Assembly: GCA_030917845.1 (NCBI GenBank) | Contig: JAUPTY010000003.1 | Location: forward strand, 1-47,601 | Direction of reading: 5' to 3' | Length of the DNA: 47,601 nt | DNA from: Actinomycetota bacterium | GTDB taxonomy: Bacteria; Actinomycetota; Thermoleophilia; Solirubrobacterales; 70-9 | Shown: piece by piece, positions 36,768 through 45,824 of the stretch | Layout of the letters: every line of letters begins with the position of its first letter | Numbering within the stretch: position 1 is the first letter of the stretch | Notes under the pieces: generated by a model | The model's database searches: none | Told to the model about the DNA's origin: nothing | Seen by the model: the letters and a program-made list of their open reading frames with translations, nothing else | Made by a program: the position numbers and the translations under genes

Positions 36768-38540
36768 TCAGCGCCGCTTCTTCTTCATCGCCAGCCTGAT
36801 CGTCTTGTTCTTGTTGGCGTTGATGCCGCCGGTCGGGCGGAACGCGAAGGCCATCTTGACCTTGACCGTCCCGACCTTCCGGAGCTTCTTCAGCGCCCTG
36901 CCCTTGGTCCGGATCGTGAACTTGAGGGTGGTCGCCTTCTTCGTTGACTTCGACTGACCCTTGACCGTGCTGCTGCCCTTCAGGGTGACCTTGCCGCCGC
37001 TGGGCAGGATGACCGGGAGGGTCGCGGTGCCCTTCTTCCTGTTCAGCTTCACCTTGCCGAAGCGGAACTTGTTCGTCTGAAGTTCGACGGCTCCGATGTC
37101 GGCACCATTGGCCTGCTTTGCCTTGGAAAGGGGTACCGAGCCGAACTTGACCGGCCGGAGCAGCCCCCGCATATCGGTCTCCAGGAAGCTGAGCCCCTTG
37201 TTCACGACCGGGCTGTCCGCGGCCGGAAGCATGGTCAAGGTCGGCCCTCCGTTGTCAGCAAGAGGACCGAGCTTCAGGTCGCTGGCAGCGATGTCGGATC
37301 CGGCGACCGTTTCGGTGTAGAAGGCGTCGGGCATCGTTCCGATCAGGTTGAACGAACCCGCGATGTCGCCCTTGGCTTCCTCTGAAATGACGGAACTCGA
37401 GACGTCCGCCGGGGTGTTCCCCGAGACGATCGAATTCTTCACCGCGGCCGGCAGTATGGCCACGAGACCGGCGCCGCTGTACTCGGAGTTGAACGGATTA
37501 GTGGTCTGGTTCCCGGTGAGCGTTGAGGAATCAACCGTCAGGCCGAACGTGAAACTGGCTACCGCGCCGCCGGCCAGTTCGGCGCTGTTGGCGGTGAAGG
37601 TCGAGTTCAGGATCGAGGCCCGGCTGGCGGGCAAAGGAGCGTTCAGGTAAACGGCACCGCCTATCGAGGCACTGCTGTTGCCCACGAAAAGTGAAGAATC
37701 GATGTCCGTGTCGCTAGACCCGGTGAAGATGGCCCCGCCACCCAGGCCGCCTCCGTCGAGGTCGGCGGTGGCCTCGTTCCCGATGAACGTCGAACCGGTG
37801 ATTCCGGTCTTCATGCTCACGAAGTCTTCGACGGTCGGCGTGAAAACCGCCAACCCGCCGCCGGCCAACGCCGCAGTGTTGTTCGAGAAGCGGGAGTCGG
37901 TGATCGTGACCGAATCCTGCTCCCCGCCGAAGGCCGAGCCGCCGGCACCCATCTCTGCCTCGTTGTCGGAGATGGTCGTGTCGATGATCGAGAGGTCTGC
38001 GGAGTCGGCGATGAATCCGCCGCCCGAGTTCAGGGCCTTGTTGTCAATCAGCTCGGAGTCCCTGATGGTGAGGGACCCGCTCTGCATCAGGACTCCTCCA
38101 CCCGACTGCCCCTGATTCGACTCGATCCTGACTCCATCGAGCACCGAGGTGCCCTCAGCCAGTGCGACCGCTCCGCCTGCGACTGAGGAACCGTTCCTGA
38201 GCGTCAGTCCGGAGATCGTGGCGCCACCACCGATCACGACGAACATGGAATGGGCATCGCCGCCATCGATCGCCAGTTTGTCTGAGCCGGGACCCTGAAT
38301 CTCCAGCGGACCTGTCACCTGGGGCAGGTCCGAGCCGAGGTTGATCGTTCCCGAAAGTCCGGCCTGGAAGACGATCCGGTTCTCGGTGTCAGCCGAAGTC
38401 ACCACATCGTTCATCGCGGCCCTCAAAGTGCCGGGACTGGCACTGTCGGCAGTCGACGTGACGGTGAATTCTGCGGCCTGGGCCGTCGAGGCAAAGCTCA
38501 TCCCGACCAGGACCGTCGCTGCAATCAGAGCTGTCCTCAT
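36768..38540 (-). CDS. Secreted right-handed beta-helix protein (polymorphic-repeat type)
   Basis: 590 residues from the ATG at 38540, chosen because GAAGGGA lies just before it; an ATG at 38552, overlapping the previous stop, adds four residues. Signal peptide LIAATVLVGMSFASTAQA. The family start FTVTSTADSASPGTLRAAM is followed by many GGAV/GGG and NxA-type coils (GGGVLMQSG, NSGGGFIADS, GGGLAVF, GGAVYLN), that is a parallel beta-helix of about residues 95-420, and an ending block DNGGPTLTMLPAADSPVVN. A Lys/Arg-rich beta domain (about 495-590, ending KKKRR) closes it. Probably attached to or released at the cell surface; function unknown. Confidence 0.8.
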   Translation of the reverse strand: MRTALIAATVLVGMSFASTAQAAEFTVTSTADSASPGTLRAAMNDVVTSADTENRIVFQAGLSGTINLGSDLPQVTGPLEIQGPGSDKLAIDGGDAHSMFVVIGGGATISGLTLRNGSSVAGGAVALAEGTSVLDGVRIESNQGQSGGGVLMQSGSLTIRDSELIDNKALNSGGGFIADSADLSIIDTTISDNEAEMGAGGSAFGGEQDSVTITDSRFSNNTAALAGGGLAVFTPTVEDFVSMKTGITGSTFIGNEATADLDGGGLGGGAIFTGSSDTDIDSSLFVGNSSASIGGAVYLNAPLPASRASILNSTFTANSAELAGGAVASFTFGLTVDSSTLTGNQTTNPFNSEYSGAGLVAILPAAVKNSIVSGNTPADVSSSVISEEAKGDIAGSFNLIGTMPDAFYTETVAGSDIAASDLKLGPLADNGGPTLTMLPAADSPVVNKGLSFLETDMRGLLRPVKFGSVPLSKAKQANGADIGAVELQTNKFRFGKVKLNRKKGTATLPVILPSGGKVTLKGSSTVKGQSKSTKKATTLKFTIRTKGRALKKLRKVGTVKVKMAFAFRPTGGINANKNKTIRLAMKKKRR

Positions 38541-38548
38541 GTTTCCCT

Positions 38549-40021
38549 TCATCGGATTCGGATCGATCGGAATGAACTGCCGGTTTTCGCGGACTTCGCG
38601 GAGACTGTGAACCGGACCTTGATCCGGCTACCCGCGGCGGTGCCTGGTTTGACCCGGATCCGGATCTTCTTCGTCACCGGCTTGCCGGCCGCGATCGACT
38701 TGATCCTGATCGGCTTGGCTTTGGCCGCGAGTGACTTCGGGAGCACCGTTTTCAGGGTGACACCCTTGGCCGTTATCTCACCACGGTTGTAGATCTTCGC
38801 CTTGAGGGTCACGGTTGATCCCGGAGCTGCCCGCCGCGGTCCGAAAACTCTGACCGCCAGCTCCGCCGGGGTTTTCTCCCTGGCGGACCCGGAAAGCTTG
38901 ATCGTCTTGCTGCCGAAGGTTCCGGTGACGACCAGGTCGGCCTTGTGGCTGCCCTTCGTGGTCGGCTTGAAGGTCACGTCGAAATCGCAGCGGCCCTGGA
39001 AGCCGAGGTTCTGGCAATTGCCGGCGTCGTAATCGAGCGAATATGACGAGGCCGCCGGACCGGATATAGCGGCGGAATCGACGTCGATCGGGGTGATGCT
39101 GCCGGAGGTGAGGCTGGCGGTCCCCGTCGAGCGGCTGCCGATGATCTTTTCGCCGAACCTGATGTAGGGAGTGACCTCGACCTGGGGGTCGGATCCCGAC
39201 CCGCTCAGGGGAACTTTGATGGTGCCAAAGTTCCCATACAGCGAAAGGACGCTCTCGTAGGTCAGGAAGTTCGGGGGAGTGAAAGAAACCTCGATGTCGC
39301 AGGATTCGCCGGCGTCAATTTGGAGGCATTCGTCGGGCTGCGAATAGGAAAATGCCGGCGTGAAGGAGGTGGAGCCGTCCGGCAGCGTGATCTCGGAATG
39401 ACTGAGGAGTAGCCGGGAGGTTCCGGTGGAGTTGAGGGTCACGGTCTTGGTCGAGGTGGTGTCCGCCGGGACCAGGCCCCAATCGAGGCTGGACGGGCTC
39501 ACCGAAGCATCGCTGTTGTTCGCAACGTTGGCGCTGAGCGGGATCTCCACGGTGTTGCCTTCGACCTGTTCCAGCATGCCGAACGCCATCAACTTGAGTG
39601 TCTCGGTGTACTCGCCTTCAGCCAACACGTACGGCCTGAATTGCACCTTGAATTGACAGCTCCCACCCTCGCTGGTCTGGATCTGGAAGTGGCTTTCTAG
39701 TCCGACGCCGGGGTTGTAGATCTCGCAGTTCCCGCCCGAAACGCTGAAAGGATCGGGGGCGCGGAAGGGATTCGGAACGGGTGTGCTGGCGAATGAAGGT
39801 TCGACAGAGGTGATGTTCACGTCACCCGTGTTCGTGATCGTTATCGACGCCTCGTAGGTCTCGCTGTCAAATGGATCGAACGCGCCGGAAGGATCGTGGG
39901 GGCTGACGAACTCGACCGAGGTCACGTTGGCCGAAAACTCAGGCGCAGCCGATGCTGACGCAGGCACGATCATGAGCAGCGCGGCCAGCGCCGCTACTAC
40001 CAACCCTTTTTTCGACCCCAT
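38549..40021 (-). CDS. Secreted protein with choice-of-anchor-D/ASH-like repeats
   Basis: 490 residues. Signal peptide GLVVAALAALLMIVPASASA. Three or so immunoglobulin-like units follow, each with a Cys pair near its end: GGNCEIY and GGSCQFKVQFRP; DECLQIDAGESCDIEVSFTP; GNCQNLGFQGRCDFDVTFKP. This C...C-x-(I/F)-x-(V)-x-F-x-P pattern is typical of choice-of-anchor-D and ASPM/SPD-2/hydin-like domains. The C-terminal 100 residues are a CARDB/DUF11-like domain ending KKIRIRVKPGTAAGSRIKV and FRSIRIR. AAGGAA lies before the ATG. First gene of the minus-strand secreted set. Confidence 0.8.
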   Translation of the reverse strand: MGSKKGLVVAALAALLMIVPASASAAPEFSANVTSVEFVSPHDPSGAFDPFDSETYEASITITNTGDVNITSVEPSFASTPVPNPFRAPDPFSVSGGNCEIYNPGVGLESHFQIQTSEGGSCQFKVQFRPYVLAEGEYTETLKLMAFGMLEQVEGNTVEIPLSANVANNSDASVSPSSLDWGLVPADTTSTKTVTLNSTGTSRLLLSHSEITLPDGSTSFTPAFSYSQPDECLQIDAGESCDIEVSFTPPNFLTYESVLSLYGNFGTIKVPLSGSGSDPQVEVTPYIRFGEKIIGSRSTGTASLTSGSITPIDVDSAAISGPAASSYSLDYDAGNCQNLGFQGRCDFDVTFKPTTKGSHKADLVVTGTFGSKTIKLSGSAREKTPAELAVRVFGPRRAAPGSTVTLKAKIYNRGEITAKGVTLKTVLPKSLAAKAKPIRIKSIAAGKPVTKKIRIRVKPGTAAGSRIKVRFTVSAKSAKTGSSFRSIRIR

Positions 40022-40146
40022 GGTTCCTTCCGATGATGGGTCTGAAGACCCTGCCTGTACAGCTCAATGACACCGCTGCCATAGGAAAGTATCGCCCTGT
40101 CCGGGATTTATCCAGTCGGTCGAGGCGATTGAGGTGCTGGCTGCAT

Positions 40147-40191
40147 CGAGATTGAAGTTAGCGTCGAATAGCGCCGGTAACTTCAATCTCG
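40147..40191. terminator. 14-bp perfect inverted repeat downstream of metH
   Basis: CGAGATTGAAGTTA (40147-40160? counted through 40160) pairs fully with TAACTTCAATCTCG (40178-40191) around a 17-nt loop, starting 9 nt beyond the metH stop. The stem is AT-rich for this genome. It can serve as a terminator for metH (minus); its symmetry would also allow protein binding. Confidence 0.5.
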
Positions 40192-40199
40192 GCGGTCGA

Positions 40200-43100
40200 T
40201 CAGGCCGGGGAGGGTTCGCCTTCCGCCTCGATCGATCCGTCGTCCGGATCGTCTTCGGGCGGATTGGCGGAGCGGTCGCTGAGCTCGATCACTTCGTCCG
40301 GCGAGGGGCCGTCCTTGGGTATGAAGCCTGACTTCATGCCGAAGTAGACCGCGTCCGGGTGATGGCTGATGATCGCGACCGTCGACTGTTCCGGCATCAC
40401 GGCGAAACCGTCACTGAGGTACATGCCGATCTGGTTCAGATCAAGCAGTTCCCAGACCTTTTCGTGCTCGGACTGGTCCGGGCAGGCGGGGTAGCCCCAG
40501 GAGTAGCGGCGGCCCTGATGCGGCTCGATGCCGAGGTCCGATCGGACCTCCTGATGGAGCCACTCGGCCAGACCTTCGGCACTCTGGACTCCGATGCCGT
40601 GGGTGAAGAGCTGTTCAGCGAACTCACCGTCTTCCTCGAGCTTGTCCATCACGTCCGTGACCTCGGCGCCGACCGTCACGCCCTGCAGGGCGACCACGTC
40701 CCGCACGCCGTCATCACCGAGCGGCCGGTAGAAGTCGGCCAGGCAGATCCGGTCGTGCTTCGGCTGCCTCGGGAAGACCAGGCGGTTGATTTCCTTGTCC
40801 TGGTCCTCGGGATCGAAAATGACCAGCTCGTTGCCGTCGGAGTTGCAGGGGAAGTAGCCAAGCACGGCCTTGGGGTGGAGGTAGTCCTGCTCGGCCCACA
40901 TGCGTTCGAGTCGGGGACGGAAGTCCTCGCTTACGAGCTTCTCCCACTCCTCGCCCTTGACGCCCCGCCCGCCCCAGTGGAGCTTGAACAGGACATGCAG
41001 GTCGAGGTGATTGAAAATGTCGTCGATGTCGACCGGGATCTCGCGAACCCCCCAGAACGGCGGATCGGGAATTGGAGCATCGGGGTTGGCGGCCGAACGG
41101 ACCGAGTCGTCGGTCACCGGGGGACCGTCGTCGACGACCACCGGCTTGTTGCGGAAAGTCTCGGCCTCCTGGCGCAGCTTCTCGACCAGCGCTGTGCGCG
41201 CCTCGGGCTCGATAAGGGCGTCCATCGTGTCGAGCCCCTGGAAGGCGTCCTTGCAGTAGAAGACACCCGGCTCGTAGATCTCGTCCGACTCGCGTCCGTT
41301 CGGGTAGAGCACCCTTCGGCCGAAGTCACGGTTGATTGCGGCGCCACCGATCAGCACCGGGTATTCGAGCCCGCGTGAATGAAGTTCCTGGATCGCAATC
41401 GGCATCTGCTTCGAAGTCGAGACCAGCAGGGCGGAGAGACCGATCGCGTCGGCTTCATGTTCCTCGGCAGCATCGAGAATCACGTCAACCGGCACCTGCT
41501 TGCCGAGGTCGACCACGGTGTAGCCGTTGTTGGTCAGGATCGTGTTGACCAGCGACTTGCCGATGTCATGGACGTCACCGAAGACGGTCGCAATCACGAC
41601 CTTGCCCTTGGTGTGGCCTTCCATCCGGTCGAGATAGTTCTCGAGCCTGGCGACAGCCTTCTTCATGACCTCGGCTGACTGCAGCACGAAGGGCAGGATC
41701 AGCTCGCCGGCCCCGAACTTGTCGCCGACTTCCTTCATCGCGGGGAGCAGCACCTCGTTCAGGGTCGGCACCGCGCCGATCTTCTTGACCGAAAGGTCGA
41801 TCCAGTCCTCGACGCCTTCCTTCTTGCGGCGCAGGATGTGGAAGTGGAGGGCTTCCTCCGGCTCCATGCCGGCGGTCGCATCCTCGGCTTCTTCCTCAGC
41901 TTCATCACCCTTCGATTCGAAGTGGGCGATGAACCTTTCCAGCGCGTCTTCGCGGCGGTTGAAGACCAGGTCCTCGGTCAGTTCCACCTCTTCGGCCGGG
42001 ATCTCGCCGTAAGGCTTGATGTGGTTCGGGTTGACCATCGCCAGGTCCAGCCCGGCGTCCACGCAGTGGTGGAGGAAGATCGAGTTGAGGACCGCGCGGG
42101 CGGGCAGGCCGACCCCGAAGCTCACGTTGGAAACACCGAGTGAGGTCTTGACTCCGGGGATTTCCGCCTTGATCCGGCGGATGCCCTCGATCGTCTCGAT
42201 CGCGGACGGCCGCCACTCCTCGTCACCGGTGGTCAGGGTGAAGGTGAGGTCGTCGAAGATCAGCGATTCGCGATCGAGTCCGTGCTCGTCAACCACCATC
42301 TCGGTGATCCGTTTGGCGATCTCGACCTTGCGGTCCGCCGTTTTCGCCATGCCGACTTCGTCGATGGTCAGGGCGATCAGGCAGGCGCCATGGGCCTTGG
42401 CCAGCGGGACCACGGTGTCGAGCTTGTCGCGGCCTGCTTCGAGGTTGACCGAGTTGACGATCGCCCGGCCGGGGATCTGCTCCAGGGCGGTCTTGATCAC
42501 GTTCGGTTCGGTCGAGTCGATCTGGATCGGGGAGGGCTGGGTCAGCGAGATCCGCTTGACCACTTCCCTCATCTGCTCGTCCTCGTCCTGGCGCTCGACC
42601 AGAGCCACGCAGATGTCGAGCACATGGGCTCCGCCTTCGACCTGGTCTTCGGCGACCTGGGTCAGCGAGTCGTAGTCATCGGCCAGCAGCAGTTCCTTGG
42701 CCCGGCGTGAACCCTGCGAGTTGACCCGCTCGCCGACCATGGTCGGGGTTGGTTCCTGAACCAGTGGGGTGGAGGTCATCATCGAAGAGACCCGGATTTC
42801 GCCCGGTTCGGGGCGCGGGCCGGGCTTCAGGCCCTTTACCCGTTCGCTGATCGCCTTGATGTGCTCCGGGGTGGTGCCGCAGCAGCCACCGACCACGCCG
42901 ACGCCGTAGCGCTCGACGAATTCGCCGAGGGATTTGGCCAGGGGCCCGGGTTCCTCGGGGAAGATCGTTTCGCCGTCCGGACCCTGGAGGGGCAGGCCGG
43001 CGTTGGGGATGCAGTGGACCGGCACGGTCGAGTTCTCGCCGAGGTAGCGGATCGCGTCCCGCATGTCTTCGGGACCGGTCGAGCAGTTCAGGCCGATCAC

Positions 43101-43769
43101 GTCCACCCTAAGTGCCTCCAGGGTGGTCAGCACCGCCTGGATGTCGGTGCCGAGCAGCATCTTGCCGCCGTTCGGCAGGAGCGAGACTGAAACCTGGATC
43201 GGGACTTCGCGGCCAACCTCCTCGAAGGCGGCGCGGGCACCGAAGATCGCCGCCTTGACTTCGAGGATGTCCTGGGCGGTCTCGATGATGATCAGGTCCG
43301 ATCCGCCCCGGACCAGGCCGCTGGCCTGTTCGGTGAAGACGGTGACCAGTTCGGGGAACTGGATCTTGCCGAGGGTCGGATCATCGGAAGCGGGCAGGTG
43401 ACCGGTCGGGCCGATCGAGCCGGCCACGAAGCGGTCCGGGCCGGCCGCCTTGCGGGCAATTTCGGCGGCCTTGACGTTGATTTCCTCGGTGTGGGCTTCC
43501 AGGCCCCATTCCTCGAGCTTGATCCGGGATGCCTGGAAGGTGTCGGTCTCGACGACCTCGGCTCCCGCTTCGATCATCGAGTTGTGGACACCTTCGATCA
43601 CGTCGGGACGATTCAGCACCAGCGCTTCGTGGCATTTGCCGAGTAGTCCGCCGTAATCCTCCTGAGTCAGGTCGAACATCTCCAGGGTCGCGCCCATGCC
43701 GCCGTCAAAGACGACTATGTGGTCGGCGATTGCCCCAAGATAGTCACGTTGGTTGTCGCTTTGGGCCAT
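40200..43769 (-). CDS. metH: Cobalamin-dependent methionine synthase
   Basis: 1189 residues, all four MetH modules. Homocysteine domain (about 10-310) with FDGGMGATLE and zinc Cys in GLNCSTGPEDM and GGCCGTTPEH. Methyltetrahydrofolate domain (about 345-610) starting GERVNSQGSRRAKEL. B12 domains (about 640-880) with DVHDIGKSLV, where His734 is the lower axial ligand, and the GLSALLVSTS and GGAAINRDF blocks. Activation domain (about 900-1150) with RYSWGYPACPDQSEHEK. It transfers a methyl group from 5-methyl-THF to homocysteine. TATCCT ends 6 nt before the ATG, so there is no leader for a B12 riboswitch. Confidence 0.96.
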   Translation of the reverse strand: MAQSDNQRDYLGAIADHIVVFDGGMGATLEMFDLTQEDYGGLLGKCHEALVLNRPDVIEGVHNSMIEAGAEVVETDTFQASRIKLEEWGLEAHTEEINVKAAEIARKAAGPDRFVAGSIGPTGHLPASDDPTLGKIQFPELVTVFTEQASGLVRGGSDLIIIETAQDILEVKAAIFGARAAFEEVGREVPIQVSVSLLPNGGKMLLGTDIQAVLTTLEALRVDVIGLNCSTGPEDMRDAIRYLGENSTVPVHCIPNAGLPLQGPDGETIFPEEPGPLAKSLGEFVERYGVGVVGGCCGTTPEHIKAISERVKGLKPGPRPEPGEIRVSSMMTSTPLVQEPTPTMVGERVNSQGSRRAKELLLADDYDSLTQVAEDQVEGGAHVLDICVALVERQDEDEQMREVVKRISLTQPSPIQIDSTEPNVIKTALEQIPGRAIVNSVNLEAGRDKLDTVVPLAKAHGACLIALTIDEVGMAKTADRKVEIAKRITEMVVDEHGLDRESLIFDDLTFTLTTGDEEWRPSAIETIEGIRRIKAEIPGVKTSLGVSNVSFGVGLPARAVLNSIFLHHCVDAGLDLAMVNPNHIKPYGEIPAEEVELTEDLVFNRREDALERFIAHFESKGDEAEEEAEDATAGMEPEEALHFHILRRKKEGVEDWIDLSVKKIGAVPTLNEVLLPAMKEVGDKFGAGELILPFVLQSAEVMKKAVARLENYLDRMEGHTKGKVVIATVFGDVHDIGKSLVNTILTNNGYTVVDLGKQVPVDVILDAAEEHEADAIGLSALLVSTSKQMPIAIQELHSRGLEYPVLIGGAAINRDFGRRVLYPNGRESDEIYEPGVFYCKDAFQGLDTMDALIEPEARTALVEKLRQEAETFRNKPVVVDDGPPVTDDSVRSAANPDAPIPDPPFWGVREIPVDIDDIFNHLDLHVLFKLHWGGRGVKGEEWEKLVSEDFRPRLERMWAEQDYLHPKAVLGYFPCNSDGNELVIFDPEDQDKEINRLVFPRQPKHDRICLADFYRPLGDDGVRDVVALQGVTVGAEVTDVMDKLEEDGEFAEQLFTHGIGVQSAEGLAEWLHQEVRSDLGIEPHQGRRYSWGYPACPDQSEHEKVWELLDLNQIGMYLSDGFAVMPEQSTVAIISHHPDAVYFGMKSGFIPKDGPSPDEVIELSDRSANPPEDDPDDGSIEAEGEPSPA

Positions 43770-43775
43770 CCGACG

Positions 43776-43781
43776 AGGATA
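43776..43781 (-). promoter_or_regulatory. Leaderless-type -10 box of metH
   Basis: TATCCT on the minus strand, ending 6 nt before the ATG at 43769. Confidence 0.5.
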
Positions 43782-43826
43782 GCGAGGTATGTATCCGGAT
43801 CAGGATTCGGGAGTTGGCCTGTGTTC

Positions 43827-43832
43827 TAGGTT
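43827..43832 (+). promoter_or_regulatory. Leaderless-type -10 box of the DUF1697 gene
   Basis: TAGGTT ending 6 nt before the ATG at 43839. No clear -35. Confidence 0.4.
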
Positions 43833-43838
43833 TGTGGG

Positions 43839-44351
43839 ATGACCGGGGATACGTCGTACATTGCCCTGCTGAGGGCAGTCAACGTTGGCGGTTCGGGCAA
43901 GCTGCCGATGGCTGACCTGCGAGATCTGGCCGAGCAGGCCGGTTTCCGGCAGGTCAGTACCTATATCGCCAGCGGCAACCTGCTCTTCGCGTCCGAAATG
44001 AATGAGAAGCGGGTCAAGAAGACGATCGAGGACGCACTCGAGTCTTACGCTGGCAGCCGGATCGAAGTGATGGTCAGGACCGCGGCCGAGATGAGGAAGG
44101 TCGAACTCGACAACCCTTTCCGCGAGGTCGCTTACAACCGGATCGGCGTGATCTTCCTCGATCACCCGCCACCAAAGAGCTTCGAGGAAAAGGGGGTGAA
44201 GAACGAGGTGCTCAAACCAGGCAAACGGGAGATCTACGTTCACTACCCCGATGGCATGGGCCGCTCGAAACTGAAGATCCCGGTCGCCCGCTTCGGCACC
44301 ACCCGCAACATGAACACGGTCACGAAACTGGCGGGGTTGGCCAGCGGCTGA
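43839..44351 (+). CDS. DUF1697 family protein
   Basis: 170 residues. The family blocks are seen: YIALLRAVNVGGSGKLPMAD at the start, ISTYIASGNLLFAS-type VSTYIASGNLLFAS, the middle part EVMVRTAAEMRKVELDNPF, and the end RSKLKIPVARFGTTRNMNTV. Function unknown; the fold is a ferredoxin-like repeat. It is divergent from metH (69 bp between starts) and its stop is directly adjacent to the stop of the convergent FhuF-like gene. Confidence 0.9.
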   Translation: MTGDTSYIALLRAVNVGGSGKLPMADLRDLAEQAGFRQVSTYIASGNLLFASEMNEKRVKKTIEDALESYAGSRIEVMVRTAAEMRKVELDNPFREVAYNRIGVIFLDHPPPKSFEEKGVKNEVLKPGKREIYVHYPDGMGRSKLKIPVARFGTTRNMNTVTKLAGLASG

Positions 44352-45092
44352 TCAGGGCCGGTCCTTGTGCAGCGGGCAGGCCTGGCAGAGGTTGCTGCCG
44401 GGAGTGCGGTAGGCCAGACAGCAGGTGTTGCGGAGGTGGAACTCCTCGCCCCATTCGTCCTCCTCCCGCACGAGTTCGATTCGGAGCCGCGGGTCCGGGC
44501 TTTCCGGGCCGACCGTGAGGTGGCTCAACTCGAGGGCGAGTTCTGGCCGGTCGAAAGCCTTTCCGGACCAGACCAGCGATTGGGCCAGGCGATCAGATGC
44601 CGCGTGCCAGAGGGTCTTGGTCGGCCGCAGGCCCTGATCGTCGAGCCAGGCGATGGTCGGCTCCAGCAAGGCGACGAATCCGGTTCTGAACTGATCGGCA
44701 AGGCCCGCCGGATCCTCGGACTCGAGGCCCTGGGTGCCGATCAATCCGGTGGCCCGGATCAGCCCGCCCTCGGCGGCCAGCAGGACATTGTCAGGGGAGA
44801 GATCAGGGAGCTGGCCGGCGGCGACCAGGAACGATCCACCCAGATCAGCCAGCGCCCGGGCCAGGCTTTCGAGAAGCCACTCGGCCCGGATGTGATCCTC
44901 CGGCGGCCCGGCCAGTCCGCTGATCCTGCCCAGAAGCAGTGACTGGACCCGGCCGTTCTCATCGAGTTCGGCCGCCGGGAACCAGCCCTCACCGGGCCGG
45001 TCTCGCTGGCGGATGATGATCCCGTAGCCGTCAGCGGTCGCTGCGCTGACCCTGCGCAGGGTTCGATCCAGATCTGTTTCCTTGGTGTTCAA
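44352..45092 (-). CDS. FhuF-like 2Fe-2S protein (putative ferric-siderophore reductase)
   Basis: 246 residues, TTG start. The C-terminus NTCCLAYRTPGSNLCQACPL has the CC-x10-C-x2-C pattern of the FhuF 2Fe-2S site. The N-terminal 200 residues are helical with family-like blocks (LLGRISGL, LLESLARALADLGG). FhuF releases iron from siderophores in the cytoplasm. It begins 6 nt from the divergent ExbB/TolQ-like gene, so the two probably share a control region. Confidence 0.8.
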   Translation of the reverse strand: MNTKETDLDRTLRRVSAATADGYGIIIRQRDRPGEGWFPAAELDENGRVQSLLLGRISGLAGPPEDHIRAEWLLESLARALADLGGSFLVAAGQLPDLSPDNVLLAAEGGLIRATGLIGTQGLESEDPAGLADQFRTGFVALLEPTIAWLDDQGLRPTKTLWHAASDRLAQSLVWSGKAFDRPELALELSHLTVGPESPDPRLRIELVREEDEWGEEFHLRNTCCLAYRTPGSNLCQACPLHKDRP

Positions 45093-45098
45093 TTCCGG

Positions 45099-45824
45099 TT
45101 GACTTACTCCGAATTACTAGAATCGCAGGTCGCTTTGCAGATCGAAGAATTCCTATTTTCCATTTCCGATGCCCTGCTCTGGCCAGTTCTGGTCTCGGCA
45201 CTGCTCGCCCTTGCCTGGTCTGTGATCGAGATCGGGATTCTCGCCGCGGAGCTCTGGCGCCGACGTTGGCGTTCGATCGGGGCTCTCGAGAACGCGGTCG
45301 ACCAGGCCGAGATTGACATTGCCCAAGGAGATCAGATCGGCGCGATCTCGGCGCTTTCGTCGGTTTCATGGAGCCGGCCAATGCGGGACACGATGCAGTC
45401 GATCGTCACTCTGCGGCCATCGCCCGACGCCGAGAACCGGATCGCCAAGCGCATGGCCGATTACGACTACACCTCGCTCAGGCGCCTCGAACGGACCCGG
45501 ATTCTGGTCCGCATGGGCCCCGCGCTCGGTCTGATGGGCACCCTGATCCCGCTCTCACCGGCCCTTGCCGGTCTTGCCGACGGCAACGTCACCGAACTGA
45601 CCGACAACCTGCGGGTTGCCTTCGGCGTGACCGTGGCCGGTCTGCTCACCGGTGCGCTCGCCTTTGCCGTCTCGCTGATCCGTGACCGCCTCTACGCCCA
45701 GGACTTCTCTGACGTTGAATACGCGGCCGCGAACCTCGCTCCCGACAAACACCTGGCCCAGCACTTCGTGCCCTCGACGGTCGAGCACGGCCACAGCACC
45801 CAGGTGTCGATGGGGAATCCCTGA
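45099..45824 (+). CDS. MotA/TolQ/ExbB-type proton channel protein
   Basis: 241 residues; TTG at 45099 is the first usable start, a later one cannot be excluded. Three membrane segments: about 20-45 (LLWPVLVSALLALAWSVIEIG), 133-155 (ALGLMGTLIPLSPALAG) and 170-192 (VAFGVTVAGLLTGALAFAVS). The last two with GLMGTLIPL and the Thr/Gly-rich helix form the ExbB/TolQ signature. The stop overlaps the next start in TGATG. With the DUF2149 partner it should form a proton-driven motor; in a cell without TonB its load is unclear. Confidence 0.85.
   Translation: MTYSELLESQVALQIEEFLFSISDALLWPVLVSALLALAWSVIEIGILAAELWRRRWRSIGALENAVDQAEIDIAQGDQIGAISALSSVSWSRPMRDTMQSIVTLRPSPDAENRIAKRMADYDYTSLRRLERTRILVRMGPALGLMGTLIPLSPALAGLADGNVTELTDNLRVAFGVTVAGLLTGALAFAVSLIRDRLYAQDFSDVEYAAANLAPDKHLAQHFVPSTVEHGHSTQVSMGNP

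Noticed and set aside
37678-38115. 145-codon frame on the plus strand with Ser/Pro-rich sequence
   Set aside because: Antisense of the beta-helix repeats; the repetitive look is inherited from the real gene.
40359-41378. 339-codon frame on the plus strand
   Set aside because: Antisense of the metH activation and B12 domains, without own motifs or start signals.
43770-43838. Possible cobalamin riboswitch or SAM riboswitch before metH
   Set aside because: Only 69 bases separate metH from the divergent gene and the metH -10 box ends 6 nt before its ATG, so no leader RNA is available.
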